Below are positions 17,298 to 26,100 of a DNA stretch of 64,000 nt, piece by piece. Position 1 is the first letter of the stretch, and the number at the start of each line of letters is the position of its first letter. This DNA is from Catellatospora paridis (lineage in GTDB: Bacteria > Actinomycetota > Actinomycetes > Mycobacteriales > Micromonosporaceae): contig NZ_WBZD01000020.1 in NCBI RefSeq assembly GCF_009720365.1, positions 1 through 64,000 of the forward strand. The letters run 5' to 3'. A model generated the notes under the pieces. The model was given only the letters and a program-made list of their open reading frames with translations, was not told the origin of the DNA and made no database searches. A program made the translations under genes and the position numbers.

Positions 17298-18862
17298 CAG
17301 GGCGCTACGAGGATGCCCGGGTTCAGCACCCCGGCCGGGTCGAGTTCGCGTTTGACGGCGCGCAGCACGTCGACGCCGAGCGGGCCGACCTCCTGGGCGA
17401 ACCAGTCGCGGTGCTCGGTGCCGACGCCGTGGTGGTGGCTGATGGTCCCGCCCGCCGCGATGATCGCGTCGTTGGCCGCCGCCTTGGCCCGCTGCCAGCG
17501 CGCCACCGGCTCGTCGGCGTACGCGGTGACGACGGTGAAGTAGAGGGAGGCCCCGGTCTCGTACACGTGGGAGACGTGGCACAGCACCATCGACGGCACG
17601 GGCAGCGCCGCGAACAGCGCCTCGCGGACGGCCTCGTACAGGCCGGGCAGCGCGGACCAGAACGACGCGGTCTCCAGCGTCTCCGCGAACGCGCCCGCGT
17701 CGAGCAGCGCGTCGCGCAGGTAGGGCGCGTCGAACCGGTGCACGGCCCACTGCTCCCCCGGCTCCGTGCCCAGCGGCTCCCCGCCGCACTCGCGCAGCGC
17801 GTCGGCGGTCTCCGCCGCGACCCGGTCGACGGACGCGCCCTCGTGGCCGACCACGAGCAGGCAGCCGCCGTCGCCGCGGCCCCGGCCGGTCGCCCCGAGC
17901 ATGGTCTCCACCTCGTCGGACAGCCGCAGCACGGTCGGCCGCGGCCCGTCCTGGGCCAGCCGCCGCGCCGCCGCGACGCCGTCGGCGAACGACGCGAACC
18001 GCCAGCCTTCGTAGTGGCGCTGGGGGGCGAGCGGCCGGACCCGCACGGTGACGTCGGTGATGACGCCGAACGCGCCCTCCGAGCCGAGGAACAGGCGGCG
18101 CAGGTCGGGCCCGGCCGACGAGGCGGGCGCGCGGCCGGTGCTGATCGTCCCGCGCGGGGTGGCCACGGTCATCCCGACGACCATGTCGTCGAAGCGGCCG
18201 TAGCCGGCGGAGGCCTGGCCCGAGGAGCGGGTGGCGGCGAAGCCGCCGATGGTGGCGTACTCGTACGACTGCGGGACGTGGCCGAGCGTGAAGCCGTGCG
18301 CGGCCAGCAGCTCGTCGGCGCGCGGCGCGGGCAGCCCGGCCTGCAGCACGGCGGTGCGCGACACCGGGTCGACCGCGACCAGCCGGTCGAGGCGGCGCAG
18401 GTCCAGGGCGAGATGGCCGTCCGCCTGGGGGGCGAGCCCGCCGACGACCGAGGTGCCGCCGCCGAACGGCACCACCGCGAGCCGGTGCTCGGCGCAGACC
18501 GCCAGCACGGCCAGCACCTGGTCGTGGTCGGCCGGGGCGACGACGGCCGCCGGGAGCACGGGCAGCTCGCCCGTCCGCTGGTGGAACAGGTCGGGAGTGG
18601 ACTTGCCCGACGCGTGCAGCGCCCGCTCGGCGGTCTCGGTGCTGACGTGTTCGGCACCGACCACCGCGGCGAGCGCGGCGAGGGCCTCCCCGGCCAGCGC
18701 GGCAGGCGCCGCTACGGCGTCCAGCGCGACGGGCGCGGCCGGCGGCGTGACCTCGAAGACCTGCTTGAGCAGCCCTGCCACGGCCTCGGGCAGCGGCTTC
18801 GCGTGCTCCGGTGTGCCCCAGCGCGCCCAGCCCGCGCGCCGCTCTTCCCGCATCGCATCCAT
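17297..18862 (-). CDS. FAD-binding oxidoreductase, alkyl-DHAP synthase-like
   Basis: The product of about 521 residues combines a PCMH-type FAD domain (VVPFGGGTSVVGG near residue 138; PQSYEYATIGGFAATRSSG near 208) with the C-terminal domain of alkyldihydroxyacetonephosphate synthases. It retains the HHHGVG motif and the Tyr of HVYETGASLYF that are catalytic in that family. AGPS swaps a fatty acyl group for an alcohol to form ether lipids. Bacterial relatives may be dehydrogenases instead, so the activity is not certain. The ATG at 18862 is my choice; an ATG at 18853 and a GTG at 18889 are alternatives. It is divergent from glpD and coupled to the lipid kinase. Confidence 0.88.
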   Translation of the reverse strand: MDAMREERRAGWARWGTPEHAKPLPEAVAGLLKQVFEVTPPAAPVALDAVAAPAALAGEALAALAAVVGAEHVSTETAERALHASGKSTPDLFHQRTGELPVLPAAVVAPADHDQVLAVLAVCAEHRLAVVPFGGGTSVVGGLAPQADGHLALDLRRLDRLVAVDPVSRTAVLQAGLPAPRADELLAAHGFTLGHVPQSYEYATIGGFAATRSSGQASAGYGRFDDMVVGMTVATPRGTISTGRAPASSAGPDLRRLFLGSEGAFGVITDVTVRVRPLAPQRHYEGWRFASFADGVAAARRLAQDGPRPTVLRLSDEVETMLGATGRGRGDGGCLLVVGHEGASVDRVAAETADALRECGGEPLGTEPGEQWAVHRFDAPYLRDALLDAGAFAETLETASFWSALPGLYEAVREALFAALPVPSMVLCHVSHVYETGASLYFTVVTAYADEPVARWQRAKAAANDAIIAAGGTISHHHGVGTEHRDWFAQEVGPLGVDVLRAVKRELDPAGVLNPGILVAP

Positions 18863-18864
18863 GT

Positions 18865-18889
18865 GTGACAGAGTTACATCTAGTGTCAC
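18865..18889. promoter_or_regulatory. Candidate operator between the flavoprotein and glpD
   Basis: The dyad GTGACA-N13-TGTCAC sits in the short gap between the divergent AGPS-like and glpD genes. It could be a shared operator for both promoters. Six-base half-sites can occur by chance, so support is modest. Confidence 0.35.
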
Positions 18890-18909
18890 TTCGGCGCAAG
18901 GAGGAGACC

Positions 18910-20442
18910 ATGTCGGACACCTCTCTCACCGCGGCGCGCCGGGCGCGCGAGCTGGCCGCGCTGACCGCCGGCGAGGTGGTGGACGTGCTGGTGGTCGGGC
19001 TCGGCGTGACCGGCGCCGGGGTCGCGCTGGACGCGGCCAGCCGGGGGCTGTCCGTCGCCGCGATCGACGCCCACGACCTCGCCTTCGGCACCTCCCGGTG
19101 GAGCTCCAAACTGGTCCACGGCGGGCTGCGCTACCTGGCCAAGGGCGAGGTCGGGGTGGCGTATGAGAGCGCGGTGGAGCGCGGCACGCTGATGGCCCGC
19201 ACCGCCCCGCACCTGACCCGGGCCCTGGCCATGCTGCTGCCCGCGACGGCGTACACCGCACCGCTGACCGTCGGTCTGGCCGGGGCGGGCCTGCGCGCGG
19301 GCGACCTGCTGCGCGCGGCGGCGGGCACCCGGCGCGCGATCCTGCCCGGCGTCCGTTCACTGTCCGCCGCCGAGGCACGGGGCATGGTGCCCGCACTGCG
19401 CCCGGCCGGGCTGCGCGGGGCGCGGCTGTCCTGGGACGGGCAGCTGTGCGACGACGCCCGCCTGGTGACCGGGCTGGCCCGCGCCGCGGCCGGGGCGGGC
19501 GCGAAGGTGCTGACCCGATGCCGGGCCACCGAGCTGGCCGGCGACGCGGCCGCCGTGGTCGACACGCTCACCGGGGCCCGGCACACCCTGCGGGCCCGCG
19601 CGGTGGTCAACGCGACCGGCGTGTGGGCCGGGCAGCTCGCCCCCGACATCACCCTGCGGCCGTCCCGCGGCACGCATCTCGTGCTGCCGTCGGCGCTGCT
19701 CGGCGGGCTGTGGGCCGGGCTGACCATCCCGGTGCCCGGCGAGCTGTCGCGCTTCGTGATCGTGCTCCCGCAGGCCGACGGACTGGTGTACGTCGGGCTC
19801 ACCGACGAACCGGTGGACGGCCCCGTGCCGGACGTGCCCGAGGTTCCCGAGTCGGATGTGGACTTCCTGCTGGACGTGCTCAACTCGGCGCTGGAGACGC
19901 CGGTGCGCCGGGCCGACGTGCTCGGCGCGTTCGCCGGGCTGCGGCCGCTGATGGCAGGCCCGCAGGCGCGGCGCGGGCGCACCGCCGACATCTCCCGGCG
20001 GCACGCCGTCGTGCAGGGGCGCGACGGTGTGGTGACCGTGGTCGGCGGGAAACTGACCACGTACCGGCGGATGGCGCAGGACACCGTGGACGTGCTGGCC
20101 GCGCGGCGGGGTGTGCACGCCGGGCCGTGCCGGACCCGCGACCTGCCACTGCCCGGCGCGGCACCGCGCGATCTGCTGGCCCGGGTGCCCGCACCCGCGC
20201 GCCTGATCGCCCGCTACGGCGCCGAGGCGCCGGCCGTGCTGGCCGAGGCCCCACCGGAACTGCACTCGCTGATCACGCCCGGCAGCCCGGTGACCGGTGC
20301 CGAGCTGCTGTGGGCGATGCGCCACGAGGGCGCGCTGACCGTCGACGACCTGCTCGACCGGCGTACCCGGCTGGGGCTGGTGCCGCAGCACCGCGCCGCC
20401 GCCCTCCCCACAGCCGAGGCCATCCTCGCCACCAACCCCTGA
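18910..20442 (+). CDS. glpD: Glycerol-3-phosphate dehydrogenase (FAD-dependent)
   Basis: The 510-residue flavoenzyme oxidises sn-glycerol-3-phosphate to dihydroxyacetone phosphate at the membrane. The N-terminal Rossmann motif is VVGLGVTGAG (GxGxxG at residues 30-35). SSKLVHGGLRYL follows near residue 68, and GRTADISRRH with VVGGKLTTYRRMA are family signatures. The DAO C-terminal domain completes a full-length protein. AAGGAGGAG precedes the ATG, so the start is secure. Its product, dihydroxyacetone phosphate, is also the backbone that AGPS-type enzymes modify after acylation, which fits the neighbouring genes. Confidence 0.95.
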   Translation: MSDTSLTAARRARELAALTAGEVVDVLVVGLGVTGAGVALDAASRGLSVAAIDAHDLAFGTSRWSSKLVHGGLRYLAKGEVGVAYESAVERGTLMARTAPHLTRALAMLLPATAYTAPLTVGLAGAGLRAGDLLRAAAGTRRAILPGVRSLSAAEARGMVPALRPAGLRGARLSWDGQLCDDARLVTGLARAAAGAGAKVLTRCRATELAGDAAAVVDTLTGARHTLRARAVVNATGVWAGQLAPDITLRPSRGTHLVLPSALLGGLWAGLTIPVPGELSRFVIVLPQADGLVYVGLTDEPVDGPVPDVPEVPESDVDFLLDVLNSALETPVRRADVLGAFAGLRPLMAGPQARRGRTADISRRHAVVQGRDGVVTVVGGKLTTYRRMAQDTVDVLAARRGVHAGPCRTRDLPLPGAAPRDLLARVPAPARLIARYGAEAPAVLAEAPPELHSLITPGSPVTGAELLWAMRHEGALTVDDLLDRRTRLGLVPQHRAAALPTAEAILATNP

Positions 20443-20449
20443 AATACAA

Positions 20450-20495
20450 GGAAGGGCACCTTCTTATCGCTATGCGTTGTAGAAGGTGCCCTTCC
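20450..20495. repeat. 46-bp palindromic element, likely terminator
   Basis: Two perfect 15-base arms (GGAAGGGCACCTTCT and complement) flank a 16-base loop starting TATCGC. It lies eight bases after the glpD stop. The sequence resembles small dispersed palindromes that I associate with Micromonosporaceae genomes, but that is memory rather than a search result. It can terminate glpD transcription. Confidence 0.75.
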
Positions 20496-20551
20496 CATCC
20501 GCCGTCCGGACGGGCGGTGTGCTGAGCAGCGACTATTCGAGTGGAGGCGGC

Positions 20552-22111
20552 ATGAGCGGCGGGCGGGAACGGTCCTGGTGGGGCTGGGGCTGGGCGGATC
20601 AGGCGGTGGATGCCGAGGGGTGCGCGAAGCTGGCCCGGCGGGTCGGCCCGTTCCTGCCGCTGGACGGCGAGCTGAGTCCGGCGCCGCAGGTGCCGGAGCT
20701 GCCGTCGTCGCGGCTGCGGCCGCCCGCGACCGTCGCCGCGCTGTGCCGCGACGACGCGCGGACGCGGGCCGCGCACGCCTACGGGCGGGCCTACCGCGAC
20801 GTGGTCCGGCTGCTGGACGGGGTGCTGGACAACCCGCCGGACCTGGTCGCCTATCCGCGCGACGAGCCGGACGTGATCGCGGTGCTGGACTGGGCCTCGG
20901 ACGCCGCCGTCCCGGTGGTCCCGTTCGGCGGCGGCACCAGCGTCGTCGGCGGCGTCGAGTTCCGCGGCGGCGGCCCGTGGCTGTCGCTGGACCTGACCGG
21001 CCTGGCCGGTGTGGTCGAGGTCGACGAGGTCAGCCGGGCCGCGCTGATCCGGGGCGGCACCTTCGGCCCCGACCTGGAGGACGCGCTGCGGCCGCACGGC
21101 CTCACCCTGCGGCACTTCCCGCAGAGCTTCGAGTTCTCCACCTTCGGCGGCTGGCTGGCCACCCGCGCGGGCGGCCACTACGCCACCGGCTACACCCACA
21201 TCGACGACCTGGTCGAGTCGATGCGGGTGGTGACCCCGGCCGGGGTCGCGCAATCGCTGCGGGTGCCCGCCTCGGGCGCGGGCCCGTCGCCGGACCGGTT
21301 CTGGCTGGGCTCCGAGGGCGCCCTAGGCGTCATCACCGAGGGCTGGGCCCGCGTGCAGCAGCGCCCGACGTTCCGCGCCGGGGCCGCGCTGCGCTTCGAC
21401 GGGTACGCCGACGCGGTGCACGCCGTGCGAGCCGTCGCCCAGTCGGGGCTGCGCCCGGCGAACTGCCGCCTGCTCGACCCGCTCGAAGCGATGCTCGGCG
21501 CGGCGGCCGCCGACGGGTCCAGCCGGCTGCTGCTCGGCTTCGAGTCGGCCGACCACCCGGTCGACGCGCTGCTCGCGCGGGCCGTCGAGCTGTGCCGCGA
21601 GCACGGCGGGGTGGTCGAACCGGCGGCGCAGGACACCACCGGGCACTGGCGGGACACCTTCGTCGGCGCGCCGTACCTGCGCGACGGGCTGGCCCGGCTG
21701 GGCGTGGTGGTGGAGACGTTCGAGACCGCGTGCACCTGGGCCGCGTTCGACGCGCTGCACGCCGCGGTGGTCGAGGCGGCCGCGGCGGCGGGCCTGGCCG
21801 CGACGGGCAGCCCGGCGCTGGTCACCTGCCGGTTCACGCACGTGTACCCGGACGGACCGGCGCCCTACTTCACCGTGTACGCGGCCGGCCGGCGCGGCGC
21901 GCAGGTGCAGATCTGGGACGCGCTCAAGCAGGCCGCGGGTGACGCGATCGCCGCGCACGGCGGCACCATCACCCATCACCACGCCGTCGGCCGCGACCAC
22001 CTGCCCTGGTACACGCGGCAGCGGCCGGAGCCGTTCGCGCTGTCGCTGCGGGCCGCGAAGTCCGCCGTGGACCCGGCGGGCGTGCTCAATCCGGGGGTGC
22101 TGCTGCCCTGA
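20552..22111 (+). CDS. FAD-binding oxidoreductase, second alkyl-DHAP synthase-like protein
   Basis: The 519-residue protein is a paralogue of the flavoprotein on the other side of glpD. It has the N-terminal SWWGWGWA signature common in the AGPS-like family, the FAD loop VVPFGGGTSVVGG near residue 124, FEFSTFGGWLATRAGG near 192, and the catalytic-type HHHAVG near the C terminus. The start at 20552 has GGAGG five bases upstream; an earlier in-frame codon at 20486 lies in the palindromic element. Two AGPS-like genes flanking one glpD suggests a dedicated pathway, perhaps ether lipid or glycerol-derivative oxidation. Activity is not proven by sequence. Confidence 0.88.
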   Translation: MSGGRERSWWGWGWADQAVDAEGCAKLARRVGPFLPLDGELSPAPQVPELPSSRLRPPATVAALCRDDARTRAAHAYGRAYRDVVRLLDGVLDNPPDLVAYPRDEPDVIAVLDWASDAAVPVVPFGGGTSVVGGVEFRGGGPWLSLDLTGLAGVVEVDEVSRAALIRGGTFGPDLEDALRPHGLTLRHFPQSFEFSTFGGWLATRAGGHYATGYTHIDDLVESMRVVTPAGVAQSLRVPASGAGPSPDRFWLGSEGALGVITEGWARVQQRPTFRAGAALRFDGYADAVHAVRAVAQSGLRPANCRLLDPLEAMLGAAAADGSSRLLLGFESADHPVDALLARAVELCREHGGVVEPAAQDTTGHWRDTFVGAPYLRDGLARLGVVVETFETACTWAAFDALHAAVVEAAAAAGLAATGSPALVTCRFTHVYPDGPAPYFTVYAAGRRGAQVQIWDALKQAAGDAIAAHGGTITHHHAVGRDHLPWYTRQRPEPFALSLRAAKSAVDPAGVLNPGVLLP

Positions 22112-22124
22112 TCCGGGCAGTAAG

Positions 22125-22168
22125 AAGCCCGCTTCGGCGATCACGGGGGGAACCGTCGAAGCGGGCTT
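22125..22168 (+). terminator. Hairpin terminator
   Basis: Perfect 12-base arms (AAGCCCGCTTCG and complement) with a 20-base spacer follow the second AGPS-like gene by 13 bases. Confidence 0.7.
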
Positions 22169-22266
22169 GCAAGCGAAGGTACCTCGTTTTCCCGCTTGAC
22201 GCCATCCCCGTCCTCAGGAATTTCTGCGCACGCGACTGTCGGGCGCGGGTGGCACAATCCCGCGTC

Positions 22267-23145
22267 GTGAACGGGGAAACGGAACCGGGCTGGCTGCCCG
22301 CGGGCGCGGGCTATCAGGTGGCGCTGCACGGTGGGCGGGTCGTGGCCCGCAACGCGTCGGGCGTACGGCTCAAGGGCCTGCCCGCCGCCCTGAAGGACGA
22401 TCCGGTGGTGCTCGACCTGCGGCAGCTGCGCGAGTGGCTGGCCCGCCACGAGGCGGAGTGCCTGGCCGAGGTGGAGCGCTGGATGGTGCGCGGGCTGCCG
22501 GTGGCCGCCCCGGTGCTGGCCCGGATCTGGGCAGACGAGGCCTGGCGGGCGGCTCTGCGCGACCTGGTCGTCACGCCCTACGGCGAGCACGGGCCGGAGC
22601 TCGGGCGGGCCGGGTTCCTGCGCGACGTCGACGCCGCGCGCGGCGCGGGAGTGGTCGGGCTCGACGGCGAGTCGGCGTGGCTCGGCCCCGGCCCGTACGC
22701 CGTCCCGCATCCCGTGCTGCTCGACGACGTCGGCGAGCTGCGCGAGTTCGCGGCCGAGCTGGACGTGCGCCAGGGCGTGGCACAGCTGTTCCGGGAGGCG
22801 TACCGCCGCCCCGCAGGGCGCGCCGAGCAGGCCGCCCAGCTGCACGGCTACGCCGGGGCGCACTACGCGCAGCTGCGGCACGCGACCTCACGCGCGATCG
22901 CGCTCGGCTACGCGGTGCGCGGCGGTGTCGCCCGCTGCCGGATCGTCGAGCACGGCCGGGCGGTCGACGCCGTCGTCTGGCTCGGCGACGGCGACCCGGG
23001 CTACGAGACCTGGCTCGGCCCGCTCCAGTTCGTCGACCCGTCCGGCCGGGACGTGGACGGCGCCCAGGTCGGGCCTATCACCTGGTCGGAGGGTGTGCGC
23101 CTGGCCGCCGCCCTGCACGCCGGCAGCACCGGGACCAGCGAGTGA
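22267..23145 (+). CDS. DUF4132 domain-containing protein
   Basis: The product of about 292 residues is a stand-alone copy of the domain found at the C terminus of MolR/YehI-like proteins (DUF4132). Visible signatures are LARHEAECLAEVERWMVRG, an HPVLLDDVGELREF stretch near residue 150 and QGVAQLFREAYRR near 170. In Escherichia coli and other bacteria such proteins are encoded with a MoxR AAA ATPase and vWA protein in proposed conflict or chaperone systems. No MoxR or vWA gene is in this window. The GTG at 22267 is eight bases after CACAAT and lacks a ribosome site; a GTG at 22249 is also open. The large partner gene follows after 11 bases. Confidence 0.75.
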   Translation: MNGETEPGWLPAGAGYQVALHGGRVVARNASGVRLKGLPAALKDDPVVLDLRQLREWLARHEAECLAEVERWMVRGLPVAAPVLARIWADEAWRAALRDLVVTPYGEHGPELGRAGFLRDVDAARGAGVVGLDGESAWLGPGPYAVPHPVLLDDVGELREFAAELDVRQGVAQLFREAYRRPAGRAEQAAQLHGYAGAHYAQLRHATSRAIALGYAVRGGVARCRIVEHGRAVDAVVWLGDGDPGYETWLGPLQFVDPSGRDVDGAQVGPITWSEGVRLAAALHAGSTGTSE

Positions 23146-23156
23146 GGGAGCAGGCG

Positions 23157-26100
23157 ATGACTTTGACGGCCCACCCGTCCACCGTGGACGGGCTGCTCGA
23201 CGCGGGCGCGGTGCTCGGCGGCCCCGGACCGGACGATCCGGCCGTGGCGGTAGTGAGCGGCCGGGCGTACGCCCATCCGGCACTGCCCGGCCGCACCGTG
23301 GTGCGCCTGGTCAGCGAGCCGGTCGGCGCGGCCGAGGACCTGAGCATGGAGTTCCTGGGCTTCACGGCGGCCGGGGCGGTGCCGGTCGGGCACGGCCGGG
23401 TGCGCGCGCTGGGCTTTCCCGCCTCGGCGCTGGTGCAGGATCCGGCCCACGGCCGCGAGGCGCTGGCCCTGGTCAAGGAGATGGAGAAGCTGGCCCGGCT
23501 GGCCCGGTCGAAGCCCGGCAACGCCCGCGACGGCTACCTCGCCGTGGCGAACCGTCTCGCCAGAACCGTCCCGCACTTTCTGCCGGGCTTCTGGGAGCAG
23601 GCCGGGCGGGCATACATCGAGGCGGAGAACCTGCGTCGGGCCGCGATCTGTTTCGGCGACGCGCGGCGCGCCGAGCAGACGTACGCCCTGCCCGTCGACG
23701 AGACCCGGCTGCGCGACGCGCACCTGGAGTTCGCCCTGGCAGGAGCGCTGACCGCCAAGTCTTTCCGCGACTACGCGCGCGACGCGCTCACCCGGGCACC
23801 GGCCGCGCAGGCGTACCCGCTGGTCCGCTCGGTCGCGGTGCGGCGGGTCGCGGGCGGGCTGCCGCCCGGCCCGGGACTGGCCGCCGACCTGCGCCGACTG
23901 GCCAAGGCCGCCGGGCTCGACGCGGCGGCCGAGGACGAGTCGGTCGTCGCCGAGCTGCTGACGCTGCCCGCGGTGGTGCGCGCAGAGGCGAGCTTCTGGA
24001 CGGCGTACCGCAAACCGCTGCAGCGGCTGGCCCGGCGCGACCCGGCGGTGGCGGCGCGGCTGCGCGAGCTGCTGCCGGAGCCGCCCGGCTGGCAGACCGA
24101 CGTGTCCGAGGAGTGGCTCGACCTCATCCTCGATGCGGGCGTGCTGGACGCGCCGGACGCCGACGTCGCCGACTGGTTGGAGCGCTTCGCCTGGTACCGG
24201 GCAAACCACCGGTGGGCCGTGGGTGCGATCAGCCCTCGGCTGCTCGACCTGGTCGCCCGGCTCGCGCCGCGACTGCGGGCGGCGGGGCGGCCGCTGCGGC
24301 TGCGCCCCGTCGACGGGTCCGGCCCCGTCGACCTCAACCTCCTCGACGCCTGCCTGGCTCACGGCGTGCCGGTGTCGGTCGACCCGACGTCCGACGGGCT
24401 GCCCGTGACCCGCTGGCACGACCAGGCCGGCGAGGGACGCCGGGACCTGAGCGCGGTCGCCGCCGACCCCGACCTGCTGCCCGACCTCGTCCGGGGTCTG
24501 TGGCGGCTGCTGGACCGCGCCACGCAGCTCGACCCGGAAGGTCCCCGCGCGGCCGGCCTGATCGCGACGCTGACGGCGACGCCCGGACTGCTGGCCGCAC
24601 TCCGGCACGGCATCGGGCAGGTGCGTACCGACGGCATCACCGTCGCCGGGCTGGAGGCCGTTCTGCGCGAGCTGTATCCGCTGTGGTCGGCGGCCGGGGT
24701 CCGGCTCGCACCCGGCGAGCTGCGCCGGATCGCCGCGCTCGACGCCGCCGGGGTGCTGGCCGGGTCGCTGCGCGCCGGGCTGGTCGACGAGCTGGGCTGG
24801 CCCGCGTACGAGACGGCGGTCGCCGAGCTGAAGCGGCTGGGCCTGTCCCCGACCTGGCCGACGCTGGCCGCGAGCGACGTCACCCGGGCGGTGACCGTCT
24901 CCCCCGACGGGACGTCCGCCCAGCACGTGGTGCGTGCGCCGGCGAACGGCTGGCACACCGAGGCCGCCTGTCACGAGCTCGGCGGCCGGGTGCTGGTGAC
25001 CGGGAGTTCGCCCTACAGCGACGGCTGGGCCTACTGGTCCGACCGCCCGGACCAGATGTTCAAGCTGCCGCACGACCCGTCGGCCCGAACGGAGCGGACG
25101 GGGCACGCCGGACCGCCCATGCCCTACCTGCCGCTGCCCGGGGGCGGGCTCACCGCCGGTGGCCGCCCCTGGCTGCCCGCCGAGCACACGCCGCCGCCGC
25201 CCGGCCTGGTGAGCAGCGACGGCGTCACGTACTGGCGCTGTGAGCAGCAGGCCGACGGGTGGCGCTGGCGCGAGTACGACCCGCACACCGGCCGGCCCGG
25301 ACGGCACAGCCTGCCGGCGTTCTTCACCGACGGCGTGCCGGACGGTGCGCGGCTGCTGTCCGAGTGGTCGTGGCTGCGACCGGGCCCGGAGGCGTTCGCC
25401 GGTTCCCCGCTGGGCAGCACGGACGACCTGCTGGGCTGGCGCGTGCACGTGCTCCCTGACGGCACCCAGATCGGCGGGTCGGTCAACGGCCGCACGGTCC
25501 GGTGGCAGCCGACCGTGCCCGGCGAGGTGCTGGTCGGCGCACTGCGGCTGCCCGGCGACGACCTGATCCGCCCGGTCACCACCCGTCCCGGCAGCCGGCC
25601 GCACCCGTATGACCTCGCCGTCATGGTCTGGTCGCCCGACGGCGGCGGCCCGCTGCAGGAGTGCCTCGCCACCCACACCCGCCCGCCGTTCCCGCACTGG
25701 CACGCGCTGCGGCCGCGCGACGCGGCAGGGTCGGCGGCACTGCGCGCGGTGACCGCGTCACTGGCCGCCGCGCTGCTGGCCGACCTGCGCGGCAACGCCA
25801 CGCTGGACCACTCGGTCGACGAGGCGATCACCCGGCACCTGCCGGAGGTCACCGACCCGACGCTGCGGCGGGCCCTGCGCGCCGTCGTACGCACCGCGCT
25901 GCGGCTGGAGACCCGGCTCGCGCGGCTACGCGAGCTGCTCGCCGGGATCGAGGCGGAGCAGGCCCCGGCGGGAACGTCCGGCCTGGACGATGCGACGTCC
26001 GCCGCGCAGCGGCCGCAGGACCTCGGCCGGAAACCCGCCGAGGTGTCCGACGCCGAGCTGTCCCAGGCGCTGGGCGCGCTGGTGGTGTGGCGGGGGCGGT

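Noticed and set aside
20486-20551. Upstream start for the second AGPS-like gene
   Set aside because: The extra codons overlap the palindromic element after glpD, and the ATG at 20552 has a good GGAGG site followed by the conserved SWWGWG stretch.
22201-22266. Prophage or integrase site near the DUF4132 pair
   Set aside because: No integrase, attachment duplication or tRNA lies nearby, and composition matches the surroundings.
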